From SAR86 cluster bacterium (GTDB lineage Bacteria > Pseudomonadota > Gammaproteobacteria > Pseudomonadales > Azotimanducaceae): a stretch of 5,163 nt of DNA. The notes under the pieces are model-generated. The model was given only the letters and a program-made list of their open reading frames with translations. It was not told the DNA's origin and did no database searches. This document shows, piece after piece, positions 1-5,058 of the stretch; position 1 is the stretch's first letter; every line of letters begins with the position of its first letter. Both the position numbers and the translations under genes were made by a program. Where the stretch lies: positions 1 through 5,163 of the forward strand of contig JABMOJ010000016.1 in NCBI GenBank assembly GCA_013204195.1, in the 5' to 3' direction.

Positions 1-212
1 ATACCTTTAGCTGGTTCTACTATCGTAGTCGTGGCTTTGAAGCGGAACCAAAACGTGGCCTGCGGATTGACCTGATCTTGGCGTCTAGAGGGCTCGCGCC
101 TGCGACAACGGATGCCGGCATCGACTATCAGGTGCGCGGCATGGAAAAACCTTCCGACCATTGCCCTGCCTGGGCTGATTTCGAGATTGAACTCGCGACG
201 CCCCAAGCCTGA
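1..212 (+). CDS. xthA: Exonuclease III, C-terminal part (partial, 5' end outside the window)
   Basis: This is the last 69 residues of exodeoxyribonuclease III, read from base 3 to the TGA at 210-212. The family removes nucleotides 3' to 5' from duplex DNA and cuts at abasic sites in base-excision repair. The segment begins [12 protein letters not shown], matching the family's SWFDYRS region, whose tryptophan inserts into the DNA. It continues with GLRIDLIL, which carries the conserved Asp of the endonuclease/exonuclease/phosphatase fold, and ends with MEKPSDHCP, which carries the catalytic Asp-His pair. The usual protein is about 260-270 residues, so roughly three quarters lies to the left. 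The reading frame is intact to a normal C-terminus. It converges on the YceI-like gene with only 27 bases between the two stops and no convincing intrinsic terminator. Identification as ExoIII (XthA) rather than a distant EEP relative rests on the close match of all three motifs. Confidence 0.93.
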   Translation, partial: TFSWFYYRSRGFEAEPKRGLRIDLILASRGLAPATTDAGIDYQVRGMEKPSDHCPAWADFEIELATPQA

Positions 213-239
213 GCCTCAGCGCCATTGCGACGAGGGGTT

Positions 240-875
240 TTATTCAGCTTGCCTGAACACCAGGCTGAATGAGACTGGTACCGTCGGGGTAATCGATTGT
301 AAGTTGGCGATCTCGCGAAGCGCCTCGATCCCAGCCGTTAACCCAAAGTCAGCGGCGTTAATCATCAACGGCTTGATACTGTTCACCTGAAAGGTCTGCT
401 CAGACAGTCTAAAGAGACTAACAGCGACAGTCTTAGTCGCCTCAACACCGTGAAGGCCCAACTTTAGCGTCAGATCCATCTGCAGGTATTCTCCCGCCGC
501 AAGTGCCAGCATTGGCGTCAAATCGAGGTTTGAGGAGACTGTCGCCATTGGAAACTCTGCAGTCGTCAGCAGCAGGCCACGAATGCGTTCGTTGCGGATC
601 GGTATCAACGTCTCAACACTATCCAGATCGATAGAGACCGTCGCGACACCCGCCGCATCAACTGACCCGTGGAGTTTCGTAAAGGTATGGGCCTCAGCGA
701 TTGCATTATTTTTAACCGACACGAAGTTCAGGCTGGAAGGCCCTTTTTCCAACATCCAGTCAGCTCGTGCTTGCCCCGCGGCCATTAGCCCCAAGGTCAA
801 CACCAATAATGCATAGCGGTTCCATGCGCTGCGCGTGACTCGACTTGTCATGATACTGTTCTGAAAAAGATACAT
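240..875 (-). CDS. YceI-like secreted protein (lipocalin-like beta-barrel)
   Basis: A secreted protein of the YceI family, periplasmic beta-barrels that bind isoprenoid-like lipids in the structures known; the ligand here is unknown. From the chosen start it has 211 residues. The N-terminus holds basic residues, then a hydrophobic stretch (about 21-34), then an A-R-A cleavage site at 36-38, so the mature protein begins DWMLEKG. The mature part shows the family pattern: W near the start, SSLNFVSVKNNAIAEAHTF, a G-x-V-D-A-A-G turn, the SIDLDSVETLIPIRNERIRGLL segment and a following FP-x-A. Three starts are possible: TTG at 893, ATG at 875 and ATG at 851. I chose 875 because AGGA (886-889) lies 10 bases upstream; 851 would give a more typical 30-residue signal peptide but has only a weak ribosome site. 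It is the last gene of the pyrF-vanZ cluster, about 37 bases after the VanZ stop. Function in the organism is not predictable. Confidence 0.85.
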   Translation of the reverse strand: MYLFQNSIMTSRVTRSAWNRYALLVLTLGLMAAGQARADWMLEKGPSSLNFVSVKNNAIAEAHTFTKLHGSVDAAGVATVSIDLDSVETLIPIRNERIRGLLLTTAEFPMATVSSNLDLTPMLALAAGEYLQMDLTLKLGLHGVEATKTVAVSLFRLSEQTFQVNSIKPLMINAADFGLTAGIEALREIANLQSITPTVPVSFSLVFRQAE

Positions 876-905
876 AGGTGCTTTGTCCTGCAAATGATTG
901 ATGTA

Positions 906-927
906 AGGCGCCTTAATGATAGCGCCT
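906..927. repeat. Inverted repeat around the VanZ stop codon
   Basis: AGGCGC (906-911) and GCGCCT (922-927) form a perfect 6-bp GC-rich stem with a 10-base loop that contains the stop codon of the VanZ-like gene. The left arm is also part of a 10-bp palindrome, AAGGCGCCTT (905-914). No run of T follows on either strand, so it is not a standard intrinsic terminator. It could damp read-through or protect the 3' end of a pyrF-vanZ transcript; that is inference. Confidence 0.4.
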
Positions 928-1281
928 CAGAGACCTGAGCATAGGGATTTTCGCGACTTGAGGCCGAAGTACCAGGTAGCCACCAACCCCCAAGGCATCG
1001 GCGGCAAGGTCCTGCAACTCAAAATAGCGATAGCCAGTGAACCACTGGGCGATTTCTATGCCTAGTCCAAATAGAACCAAACCCACCCACTTGGGCCAAT
1101 AGCCCAGTACTGCATAATCAAGTAGAAATGCCAAGACCAGAAAGGCCATAAAATGACTGGCTTTGTCCCAAAGCATTTCGGTACCCGGCAGTTGAGACCT
1201 AGACAACGCTAAGCCACAGACTACGAGCACTGCCAGCAGAAAACCCAGCTTGAAGCCGAGGCGCAGGGTCTCTGGCGTCAT
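913..1281 (-). CDS. VanZ-like small membrane protein
   Basis: A 122-residue inner-membrane protein of the VanZ-like family, named after the teicoplanin-resistance accessory gene; most members, including this one by context, have no known link to resistance. Hydrophobic segments lie at about residues 9-27, 43-60, 64-81 and 92-107, giving four probable membrane spans. The family's polar signature is present: W-D-K-x-x-H (38-43) before span 2, G-I-E-x-x-Q (74-79) at the end of span 3, and E-L-Q-D-x-x-A-D (88-95) leading into span 4. The C-terminus is basic (RSLRRYH), suggesting a cytoplasmic end. The ATG overlaps the pyrF stop as ATGA (4-base overlap), so translation is probably coupled to pyrF. 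A GGAA about 9 bases before the ATG may help. The start is fixed by this overlap and by the length normal for the family. The molecular role is not known. Confidence 0.82.
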   Translation of the reverse strand: MTPETLRLGFKLGFLLAVLVVCGLALSRSQLPGTEMLWDKASHFMAFLVLAFLLDYAVLGYWPKWVGLVLFGLGIEIAQWFTGYRYFELQDLAADALGVGGYLVLRPQVAKIPMLRSLRRYH

Positions 1282-2093
1282 AGTGGGAGGTTCCGGTATT
1301 GGTTGACTTCTTGCCGCGTGGCGGCGGCTGCAGACCGAGCGGCATCTGCAAAATCTTCGTCGCTAGAAGCATAAATTACCGCCCGCGACGAACTGATGAT
1401 CATCATCCCGCCCTGCCCGGCCGTCATCAGCGCCTCGACATCACCGCCTTGAGCACCGACACCCGGGACTAAAAACGGCATATCACCGCTGATAGCACGG
1501 ATTCTAGCCAGCTCTTCTGGCTGTGTTGCCCCGGTGACCAGGCCAACATTACCAAATTGATTCCAGCGACCCGCAGCCTCCTCAGCAACATATTCAAAGA
1601 CCCGCCGGCCGTCACTTAAGGTCAGATTTTGGATGTCTGCACCCCCGGGATTTGAGGTCCGGCACAAGATAAAGACCCCTTTATCTTGATATTCGAGATA
1701 CGGCACCATGGAGTCATATCCCATATAGGGGTTGACAGTCACCGCGTCAGCGCCATATCGCTCAAAGGCTTCGCGGGAATAATGTTCTGCGGTACTACCA
1801 ATATCGCCCCGTTTAGCATCGAGCAGAACCGGTATCTGTAATTCTCGTAGATAAGCGATAGTGGCCTGCAATTGGTCCTCCGCCGCCTGACTGGCGTAGT
1901 AGGCAATCTGCGGTTTGAAGCAACATACTTGATCAGCTGTGGCATCGATAATGGCCTTGTTGAAGGCAAATATCGGATCAGGCTGACCTTGCAGATGAGC
2001 TGGGAGCCGTGCTTGGTCAGTATCCAGGCCCACGCAGAGCAAGGACCCCGTTGCCTGTTGCCGGCTTGCCACGCTAGAGAAGAAGGTTGTCAT
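1278..2093 (-). CDS. pyrF: Orotidine 5'-phosphate decarboxylase, long (type 2) form
   Basis: Converts orotidine 5'-monophosphate to UMP, the last step of de novo pyrimidine synthesis, in the cytoplasm. The protein has 271 residues and an intact TIM-barrel pattern: LLCVGLDTD (18-26), AFNKAIID (43-50), FKPQIAYY (59-66) with the conserved Lys60, and the catalytic D-A-K-R-G-D-I (92-98), giving the Lys60/Asp92/Lys94/Asp97 charge network. [12 protein letters not shown] (207-218) and [10 protein letters not shown] (234-243) form the phosphate-binding side, with Arg237 the likely phosphate ligand. The Escherichia-type enzyme is about 245 residues and differs in these segments; length and the [14 protein letters not shown] stretch place this in subfamily 2, the form known from mycobacteria, myxobacteria and cyanobacteria among others. 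It begins at the ATG at 2093 with only a weak Shine-Dalgarno sequence upstream. It is first in a likely pyrF-vanZ-yceI operon and divergent from the PilZ gene. Confidence 0.95.
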   Translation of the reverse strand: MTTFFSSVASRQQATGSLLCVGLDTDQARLPAHLQGQPDPIFAFNKAIIDATADQVCCFKPQIAYYASQAAEDQLQATIAYLRELQIPVLLDAKRGDIGSTAEHYSREAFERYGADAVTVNPYMGYDSMVPYLEYQDKGVFILCRTSNPGGADIQNLTLSDGRRVFEYVAEEAAGRWNQFGNVGLVTGATQPEELARIRAISGDMPFLVPGVGAQGGDVEALMTAGQGGMMIISSSRAVIYASSDEDFADAARSAAAATRQEVNQYRNLPL

Positions 2094-2167
2094 AAAAGGC
2101 TGGATGCTCTTGGTCGGTTCTTAGCAGATGGTCAATTTGCGTCAGTCGAAGCATAAATTGTCAGCGC

Positions 2168-2196
2168 AGGATACGCACAGCGACACATAAAGTCTA
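2168..2196 (-). promoter_or_regulatory. Possible sigma-70 promoter for pyrF
   Basis: On the minus strand, TAGACT (2191-2196) and TATCCT (2168-2173) are separated by 17 bases, each matching four of six consensus positions. Transcription would start near 2161 and give a leader of about 67 bases before the pyrF ATG. Found by eye; an AT-rich intergenic region can yield such pairs by chance. Confidence 0.3.
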
Positions 2197-2249
2197 GCAA
2201 AAAACCCTTAAGCCCATGAAATATATGAATAAATGCAATTAATTAAGAG

Positions 2250-2266
2250 TTGGCACGATCGTCGCT
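2250..2266 (+). promoter_or_regulatory. Probable sigma-54 (RpoN) -24/-12 promoter for the PilZ gene
   Basis: TGGCACGATCGTCGCT at 2251-2266 matches the sigma-54 consensus TGGCACGRNNNTTGCW at every fixed position except one (TCGC instead of TTGC). The two invariant elements, GG at 2252-2253 and GC at 2264-2265, are exactly 10 bases apart, as sigma-54 requires. The preceding T at 2250 also fits the pyrimidine preference. A start near 2276 would leave a leader of about 63 bases before the PilZ ATG. An AT-rich tract with TTAATTAA lies immediately upstream (about 2208-2246), a common place for a DNA bend between an enhancer-binding protein and a sigma-54 promoter. No enhancer site could be recognised by eye. 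Confidence 0.6.
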
Positions 2267-2281
2267 GTACGAAACAGTACA
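2266..2281. repeat. Dyad symmetry TGTAC-N6-GTACA, candidate operator
   Basis: TGTAC (2266-2270) and GTACA (2277-2281) are perfect inverted half-sites with a 6-base centre (GAAACA). The dyad abuts the -12 element of the putative sigma-54 promoter and would cover the expected start of transcription, a position from which a bound protein could block the promoter. Alternatively it is a short chance palindrome. No known regulator could be assigned. Confidence 0.35.
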
Positions 2282-2286
2282 ACCTG

Positions 2287-2330
2287 TGATCAGGGATGAT
2301 CAGGCTCAATGACCAAGCTCAATGACCAAG
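2287..2330 (+). repeat. Two consecutive short direct duplications in the PilZ leader
   Basis: TGATCAGG occurs at 2287-2294 and again at 2297-2304, a 10-base period. Directly after it, CTCAATGACCAAG occurs at 2305-2317 and again at 2318-2330 as a perfect 13-base tandem duplication. Each 13-base copy carries an ATG (2309 and 2322) in different frames. The first opens an 8-codon frame, M-T-K-L-N-D-Q-G, ending at the TAA at 2333-2335. The second is in frame with the PilZ protein and would add six residues, but has no good ribosome site. The duplication also places AAGGA before the ATG at 2340. Confidence 0.7.
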
Positions 2331-2332
2331 GA
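2328..2332 (+). promoter_or_regulatory. Ribosome binding site that sets the PilZ start
   Basis: AAGGA ends 7 bases before the ATG at 2340, near-ideal strength and spacing. The in-frame ATG at 2322 has nothing comparable upstream, so 2340 is preferred. Confidence 0.65.
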
Positions 2333-2339
2333 TAAGCTC

Positions 2340-2759
2340 ATGACTAGTTCGCAGTTGATCGCCAAAATCACAAGTCTCATTAGCTTTCGTCAGACCCAAC
2401 GCCAAGCAACCACAGCGTCACCACATCAACAGCAGCGACGCGAGATACGACAAACCAACCTGAAAACACTCTTTATCCAAATTATGGATTGTCCAGACCC
2501 GGACATGATCAACCTGACGCTGTCCTGCAACACGCGGGAAACCTCAGCCAGCGGCTTACGCATCGTAGCCGGCACCTGCATTCCCATCGGCAGCCGACTG
2601 GACCTATGGGTCAATATCAGCGCGCGACCGAGCAAATACTTTGTCACAGGTGAAGTCCGCTGGGTCAGTCCCGCCGATGGCGGTGACTATGATATGGGGA
2701 TTGAACTCGATACGAGCGTAGCCACCGATATCGATGCCTGGCGAGCCTTCCACGCCTGA
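2340..2759 (+). CDS. PilZ-domain protein, putative cyclic-di-GMP receptor
   Basis: From the chosen start the protein has 139 residues: a short N-terminal region with a glutamine-rich linker, then a single PilZ domain. The cyclic-di-GMP arm is seen as R-R-E-I-R (33-37), fitting RxxxR. The second motif, normally D/N-x-S-x-x-G, reads E-T-S-A-S-G (67-72), with Glu in the first place. GEVRWV (104-109) and YDMGIEL (117-123) are typical late strands of the fold. There is no signal peptide, membrane span or attached output domain, so it is probably a cytoplasmic single-domain receptor acting through a protein partner. Such proteins in gammaproteobacteria often affect flagella, pili or exopolysaccharide; the target here is unknown. 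It is monocistronic, divergent from pyrF and convergent with cysS, with a sigma-54-like promoter and duplicated leader upstream. An upstream in-frame ATG at 2322 would add MTKDKL. Confidence 0.85.
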   Translation: MTSSQLIAKITSLISFRQTQRQATTASPHQQQRREIRQTNLKTLFIQIMDCPDPDMINLTLSCNTRETSASGLRIVAGTCIPIGSRLDLWVNISARPSKYFVTGEVRWVSPADGGDYDMGIELDTSVATDIDAWRAFHA

Positions 2760-2768
2760 GCCCTAGGC

Positions 2769-2804
2769 CTCGAGCCGCCGATACCCCAACTACAGCGGCT
2801 TGAG
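2769..2804. repeat. Stem-loop between the convergent PilZ and cysS genes
   Basis: CTCGAGCCGC (2769-2778) and GCGGCTTGAG (2795-2804) pair over 10 positions with one G-T wobble, around a 16-base loop. The right arm lies within the last codons of cysS. The stem starts 9 bases after the PilZ stop, where a terminator shared by both transcripts would be expected. There is no T-run on either side, so it does not meet the usual intrinsic terminator pattern; it may act in 3' end protection or pausing. Confidence 0.4.
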
Positions 2805-4160
2805 ACTCGGTCCATCCCGACTGTCCTCAACCTGAAAGCCCGCCTCGGCAATAGCCGCTCGTAACTCGTCCGCCAATTGCCATTGCTTGTCTTGGCGGGC
2901 TTGCTGGCGTTGTTGCGCGAGGATTTGAACCGCCTCCGGCACATCAACAACAGCAGGCTTCCAGCGCTCTATACCCAGCCCGAAAACCACATCGAAAGCC
3001 AGTAACGTGGCTTTCTTCACCGCATTGGGCAGGCTAGATTTAGCCAGATCCCAGGTTAACGCCAGGGCTCTGGGCATATTCAGATCGTCATTCACAAAAT
3101 TGAGGAACCGCTGATAAAAATCTTCATCAACCTCGCTCGGGTCGCCCCACTCCCACGCCGCCTGATACAGTCGCTGCAAGGCGATACCATTGGACTCAAG
3201 ACTCTCCCAGGAAAATGACATCTGGGTTCGATAATGGGCTGTCAGACAAAAATATCGGTACGCCACGGCCGGCAGGCCTTGGGCCTCGATCGATTCTAGG
3301 CGCAGAAAGCCACCAGTAGACTTCGACATCTTGGCATTGTCCATCTGCAGAAAATAACCATGCATCCAGATGTTGGCCATACGGGTACCCCGACTGGCTT
3401 CGGATTGGGCAATTTCATTGGTGTGATGAATGGAAATATGATCCTCACCGCCACAGTGAATGTCAAAATAATCGCCCAGATACTTCGCCGCCATTGCCGA
3501 ACACTCGATATGCCAGCCAGGAAAACCACGCCCCCACGGGCTGTCCCACTCCATCTGGCGCTGTTCGTCGGCGGGCGAAAACTTCCAAAGGGCGAAGTCC
3601 GTGACGAAATGCCGCTCACTTTCGACCCGCGCACCCTCCATCAAGCCTGCGACATCAAGCCGTGCGAGATAGCCGTAATGGTCAAGTTTGCGCGAGTCGA
3701 AATAGATCCCATCACTGGTTTGATAAGTAAACCCCTTGGCTTGCAGGTCAAGAATGAAGTCGACCTGCTCTTGGATGTGATCTGTGGCTTTACACCAGAT
3801 ATCGGGCTCGCTGATATTCAACAGGCTCAGATCCTGTTTGAACGCCGCCGCATAGAACTCAGCCATCTCCCAGGCATTCATACCGGTTCGCCGAGCACTC
3901 AATTCCATTTTATCTTCGCCGGTGTCAGCATCAGAAGTGAGATGTCCGACATCGGTGATATTCATCACCAACTTGACCTGATAACCATTCAAGGCCAACA
4001 CCCGGCGCAGCACGTCTTCAAACAGGTAGGTGCGTAAATTGCCTATATGGGCATAGTTGTAGACCGTTGGTCCACAGCAATACAAACCCACCTCGCCTGG
4101 CACCAGGGGCTTAAAGGTGCGCACTTTGCGCTCGTACGTATCAAATAACTGCAGTTCCAA
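2790..4160 (-). CDS. cysS: Cysteinyl-tRNA synthetase, TTG start, NITDVGHL type
   Basis: Charges tRNA-Cys with cysteine (class I synthetase, cytoplasm). The protein has 456 residues, close to the 461 of Escherichia coli. The catalytic H-I-G-N lies at 38-41 and K-M-S-K-S at 277-281. The four zinc ligands that select cysteine are all present: Cys28, Cys220, His245 and Glu249. The C-terminal helical and anticodon-binding part is complete, with the usual [20 protein letters not shown] segment near the end. The start must be TTG at 4158-4160: a TGA in the same frame lies five codons upstream (4176-4178), the next in-frame ATG is residue 66, beyond the HIGN motif, and AAAGG sits 7 bases before the TTG. 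Region 67-85 reads [19 protein letters not shown], where the common proteobacterial enzyme has NITDIDDKII. This variant is found in groups such as Bacteroidetes, Deinococcus and spirochaetes, so transfer is possible. It lies downstream of ribE. Confidence 0.95.
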   Translation of the reverse strand: MELQLFDTYERKVRTFKPLVPGEVGLYCCGPTVYNYAHIGNLRTYLFEDVLRRVLALNGYQVKLVMNITDVGHLTSDADTGEDKMELSARRTGMNAWEMAEFYAAAFKQDLSLLNISEPDIWCKATDHIQEQVDFILDLQAKGFTYQTSDGIYFDSRKLDHYGYLARLDVAGLMEGARVESERHFVTDFALWKFSPADEQRQMEWDSPWGRGFPGWHIECSAMAAKYLGDYFDIHCGGEDHISIHHTNEIAQSEASRGTRMANIWMHGYFLQMDNAKMSKSTGGFLRLESIEAQGLPAVAYRYFCLTAHYRTQMSFSWESLESNGIALQRLYQAAWEWGDPSEVDEDFYQRFLNFVNDDLNMPRALALTWDLAKSSLPNAVKKATLLAFDVVFGLGIERWKPAVVDVPEAVQILAQQRQQARQDKQWQLADELRAAIAEAGFQVEDSRDGPSLKPL

Positions 4161-4167
4161 ACCGGTA

Positions 4168-4172
4168 CCTTT
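4168..4172 (-). promoter_or_regulatory. Ribosome binding site of cysS
   Basis: On the minus strand AAAGG ends 7 bases before the TTG start codon. With the in-frame TGA just upstream it decides the start. A small hairpin (CAGCG/CGCTG with 5-base loop, 4177-4191) sits immediately upstream and has no T-run, so it is not a terminator between ribE and cysS. Confidence 0.6.
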
Positions 4173-4225
4173 ATGTCAGCGCTTATCGCTGGGCATCTTA
4201 AGGAAAACCATTCCGAGCACAAGCA

Positions 4226-4846
4226 TCAACTGGCGCTGGCGACCCGCTCGGCCATCACTCGCTCTACCGTATCGACGATCACCTGGGTCTGCTGGTCAAT
4301 TTCCACATTCACTGGGTCGTTGATCTGCAACAGCGCAAAATTAGTCCGCCGCAGGGTTTCAGGGATCAAATTAACAGCGAATTCTTGCTGATTAACCGCC
4401 GCGATCGTCAGGCTCGCGCCATTAAGCGCAAGATACCCCTTGCTGAACACATACTTCATCCAATCAGGCTGGCCGCGAAATGTGATTCGGCGATTGTTCT
4501 CGGTATTTTCGATATTCACCACGGTGGCGGTATCCACCACATGCCCTGACAGTACGTGCCCGCCGACTTCGGCATTGGCGCGGGCCGAACGTTCGATATT
4601 CACCAGGGTGCCTACTTGGATATGCTTGAGGTTGGTCAGCGCTAAGGTCTCAGCAATAGCATCAAACCATACTTCGGCCGCGGCCATCGCAGTCACCGTA
4701 AAACAGGTGCCGTTGACGGCAACGCTGGCCCCCAGGGTCAGCTCATCGGTTAAATCTGCTGGCAGCACAACGCTGAAGGTCCACAGGCCGGGTTTCTTTT
4801 CTAGTGAAGCGATCGGCAACATCGCTTGAACAATACCTGTATACAT
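4226..4846 (-). CDS. ribE: Riboflavin synthase (alpha subunit)
   Basis: Catalyses dismutation of two molecules of 6,7-dimethyl-8-ribityllumazine to riboflavin, the last step of the pathway; the enzyme is a cytoplasmic trimer. The protein has 206 residues with two lumazine-binding barrels, about 1-97 and 98-195. Barrel 1 shows VNGTCFTV (44-51, Cys48), ETLALTNL and VNIERSA; barrel 2 shows GGHVLSGHV (95-103), KGYLALNGASLTI (136-148), NLIPETLRRTN and the C-terminal DQQTQVIVDTVERVMA helix. The whole is very close to the E. coli enzyme. The N-terminus is M-Y-T-G-I-V-Q, where nearly all members have M-F-T-G-I-V. The start at 4846 is fixed by this motif, with GGGA 9 bases upstream; an in-frame ATG at 4876 would add ten non-conserved residues. 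It stands alone, away from other rib genes, probably leading an operon with cysS. There is no FMN riboswitch in the leader. Confidence 0.95.
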   Translation of the reverse strand: MYTGIVQAMLPIASLEKKPGLWTFSVVLPADLTDELTLGASVAVNGTCFTVTAMAAAEVWFDAIAETLALTNLKHIQVGTLVNIERSARANAEVGGHVLSGHVVDTATVVNIENTENNRRITFRGQPDWMKYVFSKGYLALNGASLTIAAVNQQEFAVNLIPETLRRTNFALLQINDPVNVEIDQQTQVIVDTVERVMAERVASAS

Positions 4847-4893
4847 AAATTCGCATCCCGACCCTCGAGGGGCCATCCATGAACCGGAAAAGC

Positions 4894-4922
4894 ACCTTAG
4901 CGAGGCCTCTATGAATTGTCAA
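4894..4922 (-). promoter_or_regulatory. Probable sigma-70 promoter for ribE (and cysS)
   Basis: On the minus strand a perfect -35 box TTGACA (4917-4922) is followed after exactly 17 bases by TAAGGT (4894-4899), a weaker -10 box. Transcription would start near 4887, giving a leader of about 40 bases before the MYTGIVQ start. That leader is too short for a riboswitch and would leave only about 11 bases before the alternative ATG at 4876. Confidence 0.45.
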
Positions 4923-4953
4923 TGGAGGGTTCCACGGATAACATTACACATTA

Positions 4954-4985
4954 AATTAGCACTTTATCTAATTGATTTATATATA
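4954..4985 (+). promoter_or_regulatory. AT-rich inverted repeat and possible ltaE promoter
   Basis: AATTAG (4954-4959) and CTAATT (4968-4973) are inverted with an 8-base gap. Overlapping it, TTAGCA (4956-4961) and TATATA (4978-4983 or 4980-4985) are 16-18 bases apart and could serve as -35 and -10 boxes for ltaE, with a leader of roughly 70 bases. Because the stretch is very AT-rich the match may be chance. The rest of 4847-5058 shows no gene, repeat or riboswitch that I can recognise. Confidence 0.25.
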
Positions 4986-5058
4986 CAGGAATGGTCGCTT
5001 ATTTAATCTGGCTCGTCTCTCGCCAACAGGCTATTATGCCTTTCCTAATGATTTGACG

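Noticed and set aside
213..239. Bidirectional terminator between xthA and the YceI-like gene
   Set aside because: Only TGAG/CTCA-type mini-repeats and a short GGGGTTTT are present; no stem of convincing length can be drawn.
876..893. TTG start at 893 for the YceI-like gene
   Set aside because: No Shine-Dalgarno sequence precedes it, and AGGA before the ATG at 875 is better placed.
2265..2277. LexA (SOS) box upstream of the PilZ gene, CTGT...ACAG
   Set aside because: The half-sites are only 5 bases apart; the gammaproteobacterial LexA box needs 8.
3360..4037. 225-codon open frame on the + strand inside cysS
   Set aside because: It is antisense to well-conserved cysS codons, shows no recognisable domain and has the composition expected of a shadow frame.
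2790..4160. MshC (mycothiol ligase) instead of CysRS
   Set aside because: The enzyme has the full-length C-terminal tRNA-binding part and CysRS-type HIGN and zinc-site context; MshC is shorter and lacks that region.
4847..4876. N-terminal extension of riboflavin synthase from the ATG at 4876
   Set aside because: It would add ten residues before the conserved M-x-T-G-I-V start and begin about 11 bases after the predicted transcription start, without a ribosome site.
5048..5056. Minimal upstream frame ATG-ATT-TGA just before ltaE
   Set aside because: It has no ribosome site, and two-codon frames of this kind arise readily by chance.
4847..5058. FMN riboswitch (RFN element) upstream of ribE
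   Set aside because: None of the conserved blocks of the RFN element are present on the minus strand, and the likely leader is only about 40 bases.
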